This document shows positions 1 through 7,260 of a DNA stretch of 46,499 nucleotides, piece by piece. Source of the DNA: Akkermansia muciniphila. GTDB taxonomy: Bacteria; Verrucomicrobiota; Kiritimatiellia; RFP12; UBA1067. The number at the start of each line of letters is the position of its first letter. The first letter of the stretch is position 1. A program made the position numbers and the translations under genes. Location of the stretch: assembly GCA_945870145.1 (NCBI GenBank), contig CAMBQV010000003.1, positions 1-46,499 of the forward strand, read 5' to 3'. The notes under the pieces were generated by a model, which was not told the origin of the DNA, ran no database searches, and worked only from the letters and a program-made list of their open reading frames with translations.

Positions 1-35
1 TGTCGCTGTCGTGATACACTGCCTTTCCTTTTTAA

Positions 36-112
36 GGGCCTATAGCTCAGTCGGTCAGAGCGGAGGACTCATAATCCTTTGGTCGCAGGTTCGAGTCCTG
101 CTGGGCCCACCA
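36..112 (+). tRNA. tRNA-Ile2 (anticodon CAT, lysidine-type)
   Basis: A complete 77-nt cloverleaf with encoded CCA. The acceptor arm GGGCCTA pairs with TGGGCCC, the T arm is GCAGG/CCTGC, and the anticodon loop is CTCATAA, giving CAT. A CAT anticodon could mean elongator Met or the AUA-reading Ile2. The acceptor pairs C4-G69 and C5-G68 are the known TilS identity elements of E. coli tRNA-Ile2, and the stretch around the anticodon (ACTCATAATC, then TTGGTCGC) matches that tRNA. I therefore call Ile2, whose C34 must be converted to lysidine by TilS. There is no U-turn or initiator feature suggesting tRNA-fMet. Isoacceptor choice is the uncertain part. Confidence 0.9.
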
Positions 113-114
113 GC

Positions 115-135
115 CTTCGCCCTTTTTCGGCGAAG
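115..135. terminator. hairpin behind tRNA-Ile2
   Basis: CTTCGCC and GGCGAAG form a 7-bp stem around a T-rich 7-nt loop just behind the tRNA 3' end. The downstream side has no clear T run, so it is a weak or factor-assisted terminator at best, or one more copy of the genome's short palindromes. Confidence 0.3.
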
Positions 136-264
136 CGAAATATATGAAAAACGAGCTTGATTCTGATGGAGCAGGTTAGTAGAATACCGCGCCATTTCTG
201 GGGATAGTGGGCTAGTTCCGTTAAATGTAACATAGGAACGCCCATCAAAAAAGCGAGGAATAGC

Positions 265-1074
265 ATGATGCGGGACTTTTTACGTATACCATCGGAGTCT
301 TTATTTATTGCAATCTATGGTTGTTTGCTGATGGGGTTTTTGGGGCTACCGGCGTTTTGTCAAGAGCTCACAGGGAGAACGCCCCGTGATCTAATCGTGA
401 CGTTCGCAACCCAAGGCATTGATCGTTATGCCGATGAAAAGCCTGTGTGTGATGGTGAGAAGTATGCCTTGGTCTATGCGAAGAAAAAGTCACTGTTTGC
501 AGGATTTATGACCAATGGCCAGCTTGTCGATCCGACGAACAATGTGCTCGTCTATTGTGAAGGACGTGCAAAAGATGGGCAGTGCCCTCAAACGCAGGTG
601 GTGACTAACGACAGCGAGGCAGATCCAAGCGGCACGCTATATGTGGTCTTGCTTGATACGCGTGCACCAGATGGGTCTGTAGGAGGAGACAATCTGGTTC
701 TCGGTTATGCTATTGCCGGCCAAGCCAAGAGCTTTCCCAGCGGGAATCTTGGATCGGGCAACGGGATTGTCCCAGGTAATCGTCCCGATGGCTCTACACA
801 AATCGATGAAAAATCCCAGCTCCCTCCAAATATTCTCACGCCCATCATTACCGCTATTCATGTTGCGGATGGCGTGGCGCATATTTATTTTAAAAATTCG
901 AGCGCTGATGTCTATTATGCCCTTTCCCAAAAGAAAAACGGCAAAGACTGGATAAATTCTTCTTTTAATACCTATCGCAAGGGAGGCTCAAAGCCACAGG
1001 ACGAAGTTTCATTGAGTGTTCTTGCAGACGAAGATTCCAAAATTTTTAAAGTGATTGTGCCGAATCTCAAATAG
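265..1074 (+). CDS. secreted protein of unknown function
   Basis: A 269-residue protein with a Sec-type N-terminus: a basic start, a hydrophobic core at about residues 14-31 and a likely signal-peptidase I site near Ala30-Gln33. The body has four spaced cysteines (about residues 62 to 105) that could form disulfides, then a Gly/Pro/Ser-rich linker (about 155-185) and a C-terminal beta-rich stretch ending in IFKVIVPNLK. I do not recognise a family. Two adjacent ATG codons (265 and 268) sit behind AGGA at 256; either could be used, the second having the better spacing. It stands alone between the tRNA and the aminotransferase. Periplasmic or outer-surface location is inferred only from the signal peptide. 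Confidence 0.7.
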   Translation: MMRDFLRIPSESLFIAIYGCLLMGFLGLPAFCQELTGRTPRDLIVTFATQGIDRYADEKPVCDGEKYALVYAKKKSLFAGFMTNGQLVDPTNNVLVYCEGRAKDGQCPQTQVVTNDSEADPSGTLYVVLLDTRAPDGSVGGDNLVLGYAIAGQAKSFPSGNLGSGNGIVPGNRPDGSTQIDEKSQLPPNILTPIITAIHVADGVAHIYFKNSSADVYYALSQKKNGKDWINSSFNTYRKGGSKPQDEVSLSVLADEDSKIFKVIVPNLK

Positions 1075-1150
1075 CCTCCGTAACGTATCAATCATTGAAC
1101 ACAACAGTCGGTTGTAGTATGATCATCACCTTTAGCAAAGGAGATCGAGC

Positions 1151-2335
1151 ATGCCTCCGACCAGTGACCGTACACGCCATTTCACCGAATCCGTGATCCG
1201 CCGTATGACGCGCGTGGCTAATGCGTGCGGTGCGGTGAACCTCTCGCAGGGCTTTCCTGACTTTGATCCGCCGCCGGAGCTTCTGGCCGCTGGAGAACGC
1301 GCAGGGCGTCAGGGTCCTCATCAGTATGCCGTCACCTGGGGCGCGGCGAACTTTCGCCAGGCCTTCGCCCGTAAGCAGTCGCGCTTCATGGGTATTCCGG
1401 TGGACGCCGATGCGAACGTGGTCGTCACCTGCGGCAGTACTGAGGCGATGATGGCCGCGATGATGACAGCCTGCAATCCCGGGGACAAGGTCGTCATCTT
1501 TTCGCCCTTCTATGAAAATTATACAGCAGACACTGTGTTGACTGGGGCCATACCCGTCTATGTGCCGCTGCGTCCGCCCCATTTCGATTTCGATCCGGCT
1601 GAACTGCGTGCGGCCTTTGAAACCCATCGTCCCAAGGCGCTGATCCTTTGCAATCCGTCCAACCCTTCTGGTAAGGTCTTCACACGCACGGAGCTGGAGT
1701 TGATTGCGAGCCTCGCACAGGAGTTCGATTCCTTTGTCATCATGGACGAAGTCTATGAGCACATTGTCTATGCGCCCCATATCCATACCTACATGGCATC
1801 GCTACCAGGCATGTTTGACCGTACCATCTCGTGCAGTTCGCTCTCAAAGACCTACTCCATCACAGGCTGGCGCCTGGGCACTGTCGTGGCAGCGCCTGCC
1901 ATGATCGAGGTCGTACGGAAGGTACATGATTTTCTCACGGTCGGCGCGGCAGCGCCCTTGCAGGAGGCTGCGGTCACGGCACTGGAGTTCCCGGATAGCT
2001 ACTATCAGGAGCTCGCCGCAAAATATACCGCTATGCGCGATATTTTTACAGGCTGGCTGGAGCGCGCCGGATTAAACTTCACCCGTCCGCAGGGAGCCTA
2101 CTATGTCATGGTCGACGCCAGCGAGTTTGGCGTGACAGATGATGTGGCCTTCTGCGAGTGGATGGCCCGCGAAGTGGGTGTGGCCGCGGTACCGGGGTCC
2201 AGCTTCTTCCGAGAACCTGTCCGGCATCTGGTCCGCTTCCATTTCGCCAAGCGTGCCGAAACCCTGAACAAAGCTGGCGAACGGTTGCTGCGTTTGAGGG
2301 AACGTGTAGCAGTCGGCAGGTGCAGTTGGCAGTAG
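1151..2335 (+). CDS. PLP-dependent aminotransferase, class I/II (fold type I)
   Basis: A 394-residue cytosolic aminotransferase of the aspartate/aromatic/methionine aminotransferase superfamily. Visible landmarks in order: the N-terminal substrate segment NLSQGFPDFDPP (about 30-41), cofactor-phosphate region CGSTEAM (94-100), CNPSNPSGK (167-175) with the Asn that contacts PLP, MDEVYE (198-203) with Asp199 for the pyridine nitrogen, the Schiff-base Lys233 in SLSKTYSITGWR, and Arg362 in HLVRFHF for the substrate carboxylate. The length is normal. The layout resembles the methionine/kynurenine aminotransferase group, but the amino donor cannot be read from sequence. The start is fixed by AAGGAG at 1138-1143. 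The last ten residues read into sequence resembling intergenic repeat, so the natural C-terminus may have been extended. It is monocistronic. Confidence 0.93.
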   Translation: MPPTSDRTRHFTESVIRRMTRVANACGAVNLSQGFPDFDPPPELLAAGERAGRQGPHQYAVTWGAANFRQAFARKQSRFMGIPVDADANVVVTCGSTEAMMAAMMTACNPGDKVVIFSPFYENYTADTVLTGAIPVYVPLRPPHFDFDPAELRAAFETHRPKALILCNPSNPSGKVFTRTELELIASLAQEFDSFVIMDEVYEHIVYAPHIHTYMASLPGMFDRTISCSSLSKTYSITGWRLGTVVAAPAMIEVVRKVHDFLTVGAAAPLQEAAVTALEFPDSYYQELAAKYTAMRDIFTGWLERAGLNFTRPQGAYYVMVDASEFGVTDDVAFCEWMAREVGVAAVPGSSFFREPVRHLVRFHFAKRAETLNKAGERLLRLRERVAVGRCSWQ

Positions 2336-2350
2336 CAGTAGTTTTTTTAA

Positions 2351-2374
2351 CACGGAGACACGGGGACACAGAGG
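2351..2374 (+). repeat. dispersed CACGGAGACAC-type intergenic repeat
   Basis: The stretch beginning CACGGAGACACGGGG follows a T-run behind the aminotransferase gene. A related copy, reverse-complemented, lies at 40178-40200 (CTTTGTGCCTCCGTG). Both are intergenic. It is a short low-complexity word family; function unknown. Confidence 0.5.
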
Positions 2375-2490
2375 ATGTGATAAGCTTGGAGTGCGGCTGT
2401 CCTGATGTCACGTGCTGCAAGTCCCATGTCCAAAGTCCCAGGTCCTCTTTCGACAAAGCTCGCGACAAAGTTTTTCCTGAACCCCCTGGC

Positions 2491-2515
2491 GCGGCGTAGC
2501 TTTAGCGAAGCCGGC
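2491..2515 (+). repeat. dispersed GGCGTAGC-TTAGCGAAGCC repeat
   Basis: Core GGCGTAGCTTTAGCGAAGCC in the gap upstream of the DUF523 gene. Close relatives lie at 32354-32382 (same orientation) and 19535-19567, 32283-32308 and 40122-40150, all intergenic. The recurrent core reads TTCGC-AAGGCTACG-CG in one orientation. Confidence 0.6.
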
Positions 2516-2546
2516 TGACCCCTGGAGTTATTCACAAGGAGCCCAT

Positions 2547-3524
2547 ATGAGCACAAAAGATACACCCGCACCTTCCCCCAAGATTCCGATTGGCGTCTCC
2601 TCTTGCCTTCTCGGTGAGAAGGTCCGCTTTGATGGCGGGCACAAACATGACCCCTACCTCACAGAGACGCTGGCACCCTATTTTGAGTATGTGTCGGTCT
2701 GTCCGGAGGTCGGCTGCGGACTCTCCATCCCGCGCGAAGCCATGCACCTCGAGGGGACCCCTGAAGCGCCGCGCCTCGTCAGTATCAAGAGCGGAACTGA
2801 TTACACGGAGCAGATGCAACGCTATTGCGAAAAGACGGTTGAAGAGCTCCGCGGCAAGAACCTGCATGGGTTCATCTTTAAAGCCAAATCGCCTTCGTCA
2901 GGTCTCTTTCATGTGAAACTCTATACCTCGGATGGCAACCCGAAGACCCAGCATACCTCCGGACTCTTTGCGCGCGCCTTTACGCAGGCCTTTCCGACCC
3001 TCCCGTGCGAGGAGGAGGGACGCCTGAATGATGCGGTACTACGTGAGAATTTTATTGAGCGTGTCTTTGCCCTCAAACGCTTCCGTGACGAGGTCGTGGC
3101 AACTCCTTCAGTCGCCGGACTCCAAAACTTTCATGCCCGTTCAAAATATTTGCTGATGGCCCACTCGCCCGAAGGCGCGCAGGAACTAGGACCACTCGTG
3201 GCAGGGACCAGACCCGAAAACCTCACTGAACGCGTTGCTGCTTATGAGAAGGGTTATCTGAGCACCATGGCCGTCCATGCCACGATCGGCCGCCACGTGA
3301 ATGTCCTGCAGCACATGCAAGGCTACTTCTCGGAACACCTCACACCTGCTGAGCGGGTCGAGCTAGGCAAAATCATTGATGAATACGCGCACGAAGAGGT
3401 GCCGTTAATTGTGCCGATGACGATCTTCCGCCACTTTATTGCGCTCTATCAGATTCCGTACCTGATGCAGCAGCACTATCTCTATCCGCATCCCTCGGAA
3501 CTCAAGTTGCGTAATCACGCTTAG
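2547..3524 (+). CDS. DUF523-DUF1722 fusion protein (TudS/RudS-like)
   Basis: A 325-residue cytosolic protein with an N-terminal DUF523 (TudS) domain, about residues 13-165, and a C-terminal DUF1722 domain, about 190-320, with LLMAHS and the ending YLYPHPSELKLR. Proteins of this architecture (RudS) have been reported to remove sulfur from 4-thiouridine in tRNA using a [4Fe-4S] cluster held by three cysteines. Cys20 (SSCLLG) and Cys52 (CPEVGCG) are present. The third cysteine normally lies in KSPSCG; here the motif reads KSPSSG with Ser118 in its place, codon TCA, two changes from Cys. Activity may be altered or another residue may serve as ligand. AAGGAG at 2536-2541 supports the start. Substrate is inferred from the family only. 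Confidence 0.88.
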   Translation: MSTKDTPAPSPKIPIGVSSCLLGEKVRFDGGHKHDPYLTETLAPYFEYVSVCPEVGCGLSIPREAMHLEGTPEAPRLVSIKSGTDYTEQMQRYCEKTVEELRGKNLHGFIFKAKSPSSGLFHVKLYTSDGNPKTQHTSGLFARAFTQAFPTLPCEEEGRLNDAVLRENFIERVFALKRFRDEVVATPSVAGLQNFHARSKYLLMAHSPEGAQELGPLVAGTRPENLTERVAAYEKGYLSTMAVHATIGRHVNVLQHMQGYFSEHLTPAERVELGKIIDEYAHEEVPLIVPMTIFRHFIALYQIPYLMQQHYLYPHPSELKLRNHA

Positions 3525-3528
3525 GCAA

Positions 3529-3554
3529 GGTGGCGCAGACATTTCTGTCTGCGC
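3529..3554. repeat. solo palindromic unit (GCGCAGACA-TTTC-TGTCTGCGC type)
   Basis: A perfect short palindrome, GCGCAGACA and TGTCTGCGC around a 4-nt pyrimidine loop, starting 5 bp after the preceding stop codon. It is nearly identical to the units of the doublet at 42251-42308. With no T run behind it, it is more a REP-like element than a terminator, although it could block exonucleases on the upstream mRNA. Confidence 0.6.
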
Positions 3555-3677
3555 GTGACGACGAAACATCGCGCCCCGCGTTTTCTTCCTAACATGTTTA
3601 TCGTGCACGGTTGACGAATATAGAAGCAGGTCAGGTCCTATGCAAGAAAGCGATCTTTTATATTTCTGCTTTACAAA

Positions 3678-3699
3678 ACTGTATCCTACATGATACAGT
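3678..3699. promoter_or_regulatory. palindromic operator of the HigB/HigA-type TA module
   Basis: ACTGTATC and GATACAGT form a perfect 8-bp inverted repeat with a 6-nt spacer, ending 6 bp before the toxin ATG. TTTACA just upstream (3671-3676) and TACAGT, 18 bp further, could be the -35 and -10, so the palindrome would overlie the promoter. That placement fits autorepression by the downstream HTH antitoxin, as is usual for these modules. Confidence 0.6.
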
Positions 3700-3705
3700 C
3701 ACTTC

Positions 3706-3996
3706 ATGATTCAAACATACGAAACACAGGAATATGCTTCGTGGTTTTCACATCTTCGAGATCGCATGTCTAAAATGCGGATTTTGACGAGAATTCGTCG
3801 ACTGAGTATTGGAAACTTTGGCGATGTCAAACCAGTAGGCGAAGGTGTTTCTGAAATGAGGATTCATTGTGGGCCTGGGTATCGAATCTATTTCATTCAG
3901 CGAAATAAAGATGTTGTGATTTTGTTGGCAGGTGGCGAGAAAAGTAGCCAGACAAACGATATAAAGAAAGCTATTGCGCTTTCGAAAGTCTATTAG
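3706..3996 (+). CDS. RelE/HigB-superfamily toxin (HI1419-type addiction killer protein)
   Basis: A 96-residue basic protein with the pattern of the HI1419-type family: GNFGDVKPVGEGVSEMR (about 45-61), then a strand GPGYRIYF and the conserved LLAGGEKSSQ with a following DIKKA helix. Members of the RelE/HigB superfamily are ribosome-dependent mRNA interferases; the activity here is inferred from the family. It is the first gene of a two-gene module: its TAG overlaps the AGGAG ribosome-binding site of the antitoxin. Toxin-first order is typical of HigBA-like systems. The codon use is more AT-rich than that of the flanking enzymes, consistent with a mobile origin. Confidence 0.85.
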   Translation: MIQTYETQEYASWFSHLRDRMSKMRILTRIRRLSIGNFGDVKPVGEGVSEMRIHCGPGYRIYFIQRNKDVVILLAGGEKSSQTNDIKKAIALSKVY

Positions 3997-4009
3997 GAGT
4001 TATTATTTT

Positions 4010-4294
4010 ATGAAAGCAAAACTCAAAAAGTGGGATGCCGCTGAGCATCTGAAAACGAAAGAAGATATGGCGGCTTATATGGCCTGCGCCCTTGAAGAGG
4101 GTGATCCTGCTTTGATTGCCGCTGTTCTGGGGGATATTACTCGAGCGCAGGGAATGTCAAAAATTGCAAAAAAAACAGGCTTGGGACGAGAGAGCCTTTA
4201 CAAGACGCTTTCTATTGATGGGAATCCCGCCCTCGCAACAATATTGAAAGTGTTGGATGCACTTGGACTTAAGCTACAAGCTGTTCCAGTATAA
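4010..4294 (+). CDS. HTH antitoxin of HI1420 type
   Basis: A 94-residue protein matching the addiction-module antidote family that partners HI1419-type toxins: N-terminal WDAAEHLKTKEDMAAYM, then a helix-turn-helix around IAKKTGLGRESLYKTLS (about 52-69) and a C-terminal NPALATILKVLDALGLKL. It should bind and neutralise the toxin and repress the shared promoter, probably through the 3678-3699 palindrome. I moved the start from the track's upstream codon to ATG 4010, because AGGAG at 3995-3999 lies directly before it and overlaps the toxin stop. Confidence 0.87.
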   Translation: MKAKLKKWDAAEHLKTKEDMAAYMACALEEGDPALIAAVLGDITRAQGMSKIAKKTGLGRESLYKTLSIDGNPALATILKVLDALGLKLQAVPV

Positions 4295-4369
4295 TAGGGC
4301 ATCATGAGCTCAAGGCCAGGCACCCCTTATCATGGCGTAAAAGACTATCGTTATTATAAGGGATTTTAA

Positions 4370-4441
4370 ATGCCCAACTCATTGCTTTTTGATGCCATCG
4401 TGATTGGCGCAAGACCCGCTGGTAGAAACTCCCCTTCATGA
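4370..4441 (+). pseudogene. truncated start of a FAD/NAD(P)-binding oxidoreductase
   Basis: A 23-codon reading frame preceded by AAGGGA whose product begins like a flavoprotein: the sequence LLFDAIVIGARPAG resembles the beta-alpha-beta dinucleotide-binding start FDAIVIGAGPAG, with Gly changed to Arg. It then ends within a few codons at TGA, its last bases overlapping the 3' end of the convergent methyltransferase-like gene. I read it as the left-over 5' end of a deleted gene, probably a geranylgeranyl-reductase or similar flavoprotein. It is too short for the ORF track. A chance resemblance is possible, but the match covers the entire Rossmann start and follows a ribosome-binding site. Confidence 0.5.
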
Positions 4442-5155
4442 CTCGCTTCGAGTCTTAATCTTTTCCTGGGGTGGCAGGGAACGGGGATCGCTCGCAATGA
4501 GCCAGACACACCGGGCGAGCGCTTTGCCGCCCTTGTACACTGGAACGCGGAAGAGGCGGAAGTGGAGATTTTCCTGTTTGAGCCGACGCTCAAAAGCGTT
4601 ATCGATCGCGCCCGACCAGACAGCCAGGCAACCCTTGGCGTGCAAGGCGCGCATGCAGGCTTGCAGTCCCTGTCGACTGTAGAGACGGTCATTGCCAGCC
4701 GCGGTCAAGGCCTCAGGACCGTTATCGACATCAAGCATGATCGTATCAAAGGCGTGCTCGGACTGCTGAATCAGGCTCATCACATCACAGACCTTGAGCA
4801 CCACGCGCGGATCGCGCAACGGATGATTGTTGAGTTCGCCGAGAAAATCGCGATTCCATTGAACAACATCCGGGAGCAATTCGCTCACCACTACGGTTGC
4901 GCCGGGCTGAAGCAGGTCAAGAGTCTGACGCAAGGTGTAGCCCATCCCGAGCCCGCCAATCAACACCGTGGGGTTTTGTCGTTCCAGAATGCGTGCACAT
5001 CCCAAACGCGCCAACTCTAACTCCGACTCATGCGCACGACTGGTCATCAATTCCTGACAACCCACCTTCATGGAAAAATCTGCATCATGCTGAACCAACG
5101 TGAGTATTTCGCCATCAGGCGTCTTCGTTGTTGCGATCTTTAAAGTCGGTTTCAT
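4436..5155 (-). CDS. spermidine-synthase-like SAM-binding protein
   Basis: A 239-residue cytosolic protein of the spermidine/spermine synthase fold. The SAM (or decarboxylated SAM) loop is VLIGGLGMGYTLRQ (about 64-77), followed by an acidic end of strand two in VVVSELLPDVV and the conserved MLDVDNGPEAL (about 140-150) where true spermidine synthases have DSTDP. That substitution, and the short N-terminal part, mean polyamine synthesis is not established; it could be a methyltransferase or other aminopropyltransferase. Its ATG is separated by one base from the stop of the GDT1-type gene, so it is translationally coupled as the last gene of the oad operon. Its 3' end touches the flavoprotein remnant. 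Confidence 0.8.
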   Translation of the reverse strand: MKPTLKIATTKTPDGEILTLVQHDADFSMKVGCQELMTSRAHESELELARLGCARILERQNPTVLIGGLGMGYTLRQTLDLLQPGATVVVSELLPDVVQWNRDFLGELNNHPLRDPRVVLKVCDVMSLIQQSEHAFDTIMLDVDNGPEALTAAGNDRLYSRQGLQACMRALHAKGCLAVWSGAIDNAFERRLKQENLHFRLFRVPVYKGGKALARCVWLIASDPRSLPPQEKIKTRSES

Positions 5156-5156
5156 A

Positions 5157-5888
5157 TTAGGCGGGTGGAACGCCAGCCTCTGTTTCCTCTTGCGTCTTAA
5201 TCTTTGAGACGCCCCACATGGCGAGGGGAAGCAGGATGGCTGTGGCCAAGAGATAGGGATGATGACAGGTTTCGCCTGGCTTCAGAAGATTGTCAAGCGC
5301 ATCGTGCAAGCCAATCATGCCGAAAGCTGCAAAACAGAGCGCAGCCACCCATTTAACGGCCTTTTCAGGAATATGCTTGTGCAGGACAATGCCAACGACA
5401 ATCCCAAAGGCATCCGCGATCATCATACCCGTTGTCGTTCCCATCCAGACGGGGATGATTTGCTGACACTTGGCCACAAAACCCGCGCCTTCGATCTTGA
5501 CGGCCTCATTTGCGGCAAGGGAGATGGTCATCAGTTGGGTCTTGTCGCCCATTTCAGCAATAAAGAAGGCGACGGCAACTGTCCAGAAGGGAGAGCTCCC
5601 CTGACGCTTCTCTTCGCCGTGAAGGGCATCGCCTCGGATGGTCCAGAGGGCAAAGAGAATAAAGGAAGCCGCAGCCGCCAGCTTGATCCAGTCGATTGGA
5701 ATAAAATGTGTGACCACATTGCCTAAGGCAACCGCGAGCAGATGATTGAGAAGCGTTGCCGCGAGCACCGCCCAGAGCACGGTCTGCCAACGGAAACGCG
5801 TTGCGAACGCCATCGCCAACAGCTGGGTCTTGTCGCCCATCTCCGCTAAGACCACAGCCACTGTTGCAATGATAAACGCGCTTAACAT
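5157..5888 (-). CDS. GDT1/TMEM165 (UPF0016) family divalent-cation exporter
   Basis: A 243-residue inner-membrane protein with the internal duplication typical of the family: two copies of the signature E-M-G-D-K-T-Q-L, in AEMGDKTQLLAMAF (about 16-29) and AEMGDKTQLMTISL (about 112-125), each followed by three predicted membrane helices. Characterised members export Mn2+ or exchange Ca2+ or Mn2+ for protons. The acidic residues of the two motifs form the ion path. The start lies 4 bp after the oadB stop, with no good Shine-Dalgarno, so coupling is likely. The linkage to a sodium pump might mean the exchange is sodium-coupled here; that is speculation. Confidence 0.9.
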   Translation of the reverse strand: MLSAFIIATVAVVLAEMGDKTQLLAMAFATRFRWQTVLWAVLAATLLNHLLAVALGNVVTHFIPIDWIKLAAAASFILFALWTIRGDALHGEEKRQGSSPFWTVAVAFFIAEMGDKTQLMTISLAANEAVKIEGAGFVAKCQQIIPVWMGTTTGMMIADAFGIVVGIVLHKHIPEKAVKWVAALCFAAFGMIGLHDALDNLLKPGETCHHPYLLATAILLPLAMWGVSKIKTQEETEAGVPPA

Positions 5889-5892
5889 GAGG

Positions 5893-7248
5893 TTAGTTGA
5901 AAATGGATAAAATAACGCCGGCGGCGACGACGGAACCGATCTGTCCTGCGAGATTCGCGCCCAGAGCGTGCATCAACAGGAAGTTATGCGGATCAGCCTC
6001 AAGGCCCAGGCGGTTGGAGACACGCGCAGCCATCGGAAAGGCGCTGACGCCAGCCGAACCGATCAGGGGGTTGATCGGATCATTCTTCAAAAAGAGATTC
6101 ATGAACTTCGCAAACAAGACTCCGCCCGCCGTGCCAAGGGAGAAGGCGAGAAGTCCAAGAACGATGATGCCGAGCGTGGTGGGTTGCACAAACTTGTCCG
6201 CCTCCATCTGCATGCCGACGCCCAAGCCGAGGAAGATCGTCGCCAGATTCATCAACTCATTCTGCAAGGTCTTGGAGATGCGTTCGATTGCGCCAGACTC
6301 CTTGATAAAGTTACCAAAGGCGAAACAGCCCATGAGCGGAAGAGCCGTCGGCAACAAGAGCACGCAGAGGCCGACGAGCAAGAGCGGGAAGAGTGTCTTT
6401 TCAAGCTGGCTGACCTCACGGACCTGACGCATCCGGATGAGACGCTCCTTCTTCGTGGTCAAAAGTTTCATGATCGGCGGCTGGATCACAGGAACCAAGG
6501 CCATATACGAATACGCGGCGACCGCGATCGAGCCCATCATCTCAGGCGCATATTTAGAGGCGACAATAATCGAGGTCGGTCCATCCGCACCACCGATGAT
6601 AGCGATCGAGCAGGCCTGCTTGAGGGTGAAGTCAAAGCCCGGGATGAAGTTCAGGGCTGCCACGCCGAGCAGAGTGCCAAAGACACCGAACTGCGCCGCG
6701 GCACCGAGAATAGCGGTTCGCGGCGCGGCCAACAGGGGACCGAAATCGCAGAGCGATCCAATACCCATAAAGATGATGAGCGGGAGCACTTCATTCTTGA
6801 TGCCGTTATCATAAATGAGCGTAAGAAAGCCGTGCGCACTGCCCATTTCGCCCAGCGGAACATTGACGAAGAGCGTGCTAAAGCCGATGGGGACCAGGAG
6901 CAGCGGCTCGAAATCTTTGGCCACACCGAGATAGAGCAACAGGAAGCCCACCAACACCATGATGATCTGGCGCCAGTGTCCGCCAAAAGTCATATCATAG
7001 ACCCCTGTTGAGCGGAGAATGCTCTGGAGACAACCCGAGACGGAAATATTATTTTCCGTGGCAGCGGGTTGGCTGGTTACGGACTGTACGACCGCTGTGA
7101 CGCCCTCAGCGTGCGTCCCTTGCGCCACAAGGGGCGTCGCGGGGAAGAGCAGGGAGAGTACAGCCACGACAGCCAATGTCAAGAGCACGGGCCGCAGGTT
7201 CCGGCGCTGACAAAGGGTTGAAAGAGTAGAGATAAGGGTTCGAAACAT
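5893..7248 (-). CDS. oadB: sodium-pumping oxaloacetate decarboxylase, beta subunit
   Basis: The membrane carboxyltransferase/ion-channel subunit of the OadGAB pump: it decarboxylates carboxybiotin and exports Na+. About eleven hydrophobic segments are visible, along with family motifs [11 protein letters not shown] (with the Asp implicated in Na+ movement), [10 protein letters not shown] and [12 protein letters not shown]. The 451-residue protein is longer than a minimal OadB: residues about 18-42 look like a signal peptide, followed by about 45 polar residues before the first family helix. The track begins at TTG 7260, but GGAG at 7255-7258 lies 6 bp before ATG 7248, so I use that. The stop of oadA is adjacent. 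Methylmalonyl-CoA or glutaconyl-CoA decarboxylase beta subunits are close relatives; the neighbouring OadA supports oxaloacetate. Confidence 0.93.
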   Translation of the reverse strand: MFRTLISTLSTLCQRRNLRPVLLTLAVVAVLSLLFPATPLVAQGTHAEGVTAVVQSVTSQPAATENNISVSGCLQSILRSTGVYDMTFGGHWRQIIMVLVGFLLLYLGVAKDFEPLLLVPIGFSTLFVNVPLGEMGSAHGFLTLIYDNGIKNEVLPLIIFMGIGSLCDFGPLLAAPRTAILGAAAQFGVFGTLLGVAALNFIPGFDFTLKQACSIAIIGGADGPTSIIVASKYAPEMMGSIAVAAYSYMALVPVIQPPIMKLLTTKKERLIRMRQVREVSQLEKTLFPLLLVGLCVLLLPTALPLMGCFAFGNFIKESGAIERISKTLQNELMNLATIFLGLGVGMQMEADKFVQPTTLGIIVLGLLAFSLGTAGGVLFAKFMNLFLKNDPINPLIGSAGVSAFPMAARVSNRLGLEADPHNFLLMHALGANLAGQIGSVVAAGVILSIFN

Positions 7249-7260
7249 GATTAACTCCAA

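Noticed and set aside
69-266. Minus-strand 65-residue ORF containing VGPAGLEPATKG
   Set aside because: It is the antisense reading of the tRNA-Ile2 T arm and acceptor, a well-known false ORF.
5968-7011. 347-residue plus-strand ORF opposite oadB
   Set aside because: Shadow of a long GC-rich gene; composition is Arg/Asp/His-rich with no domain.
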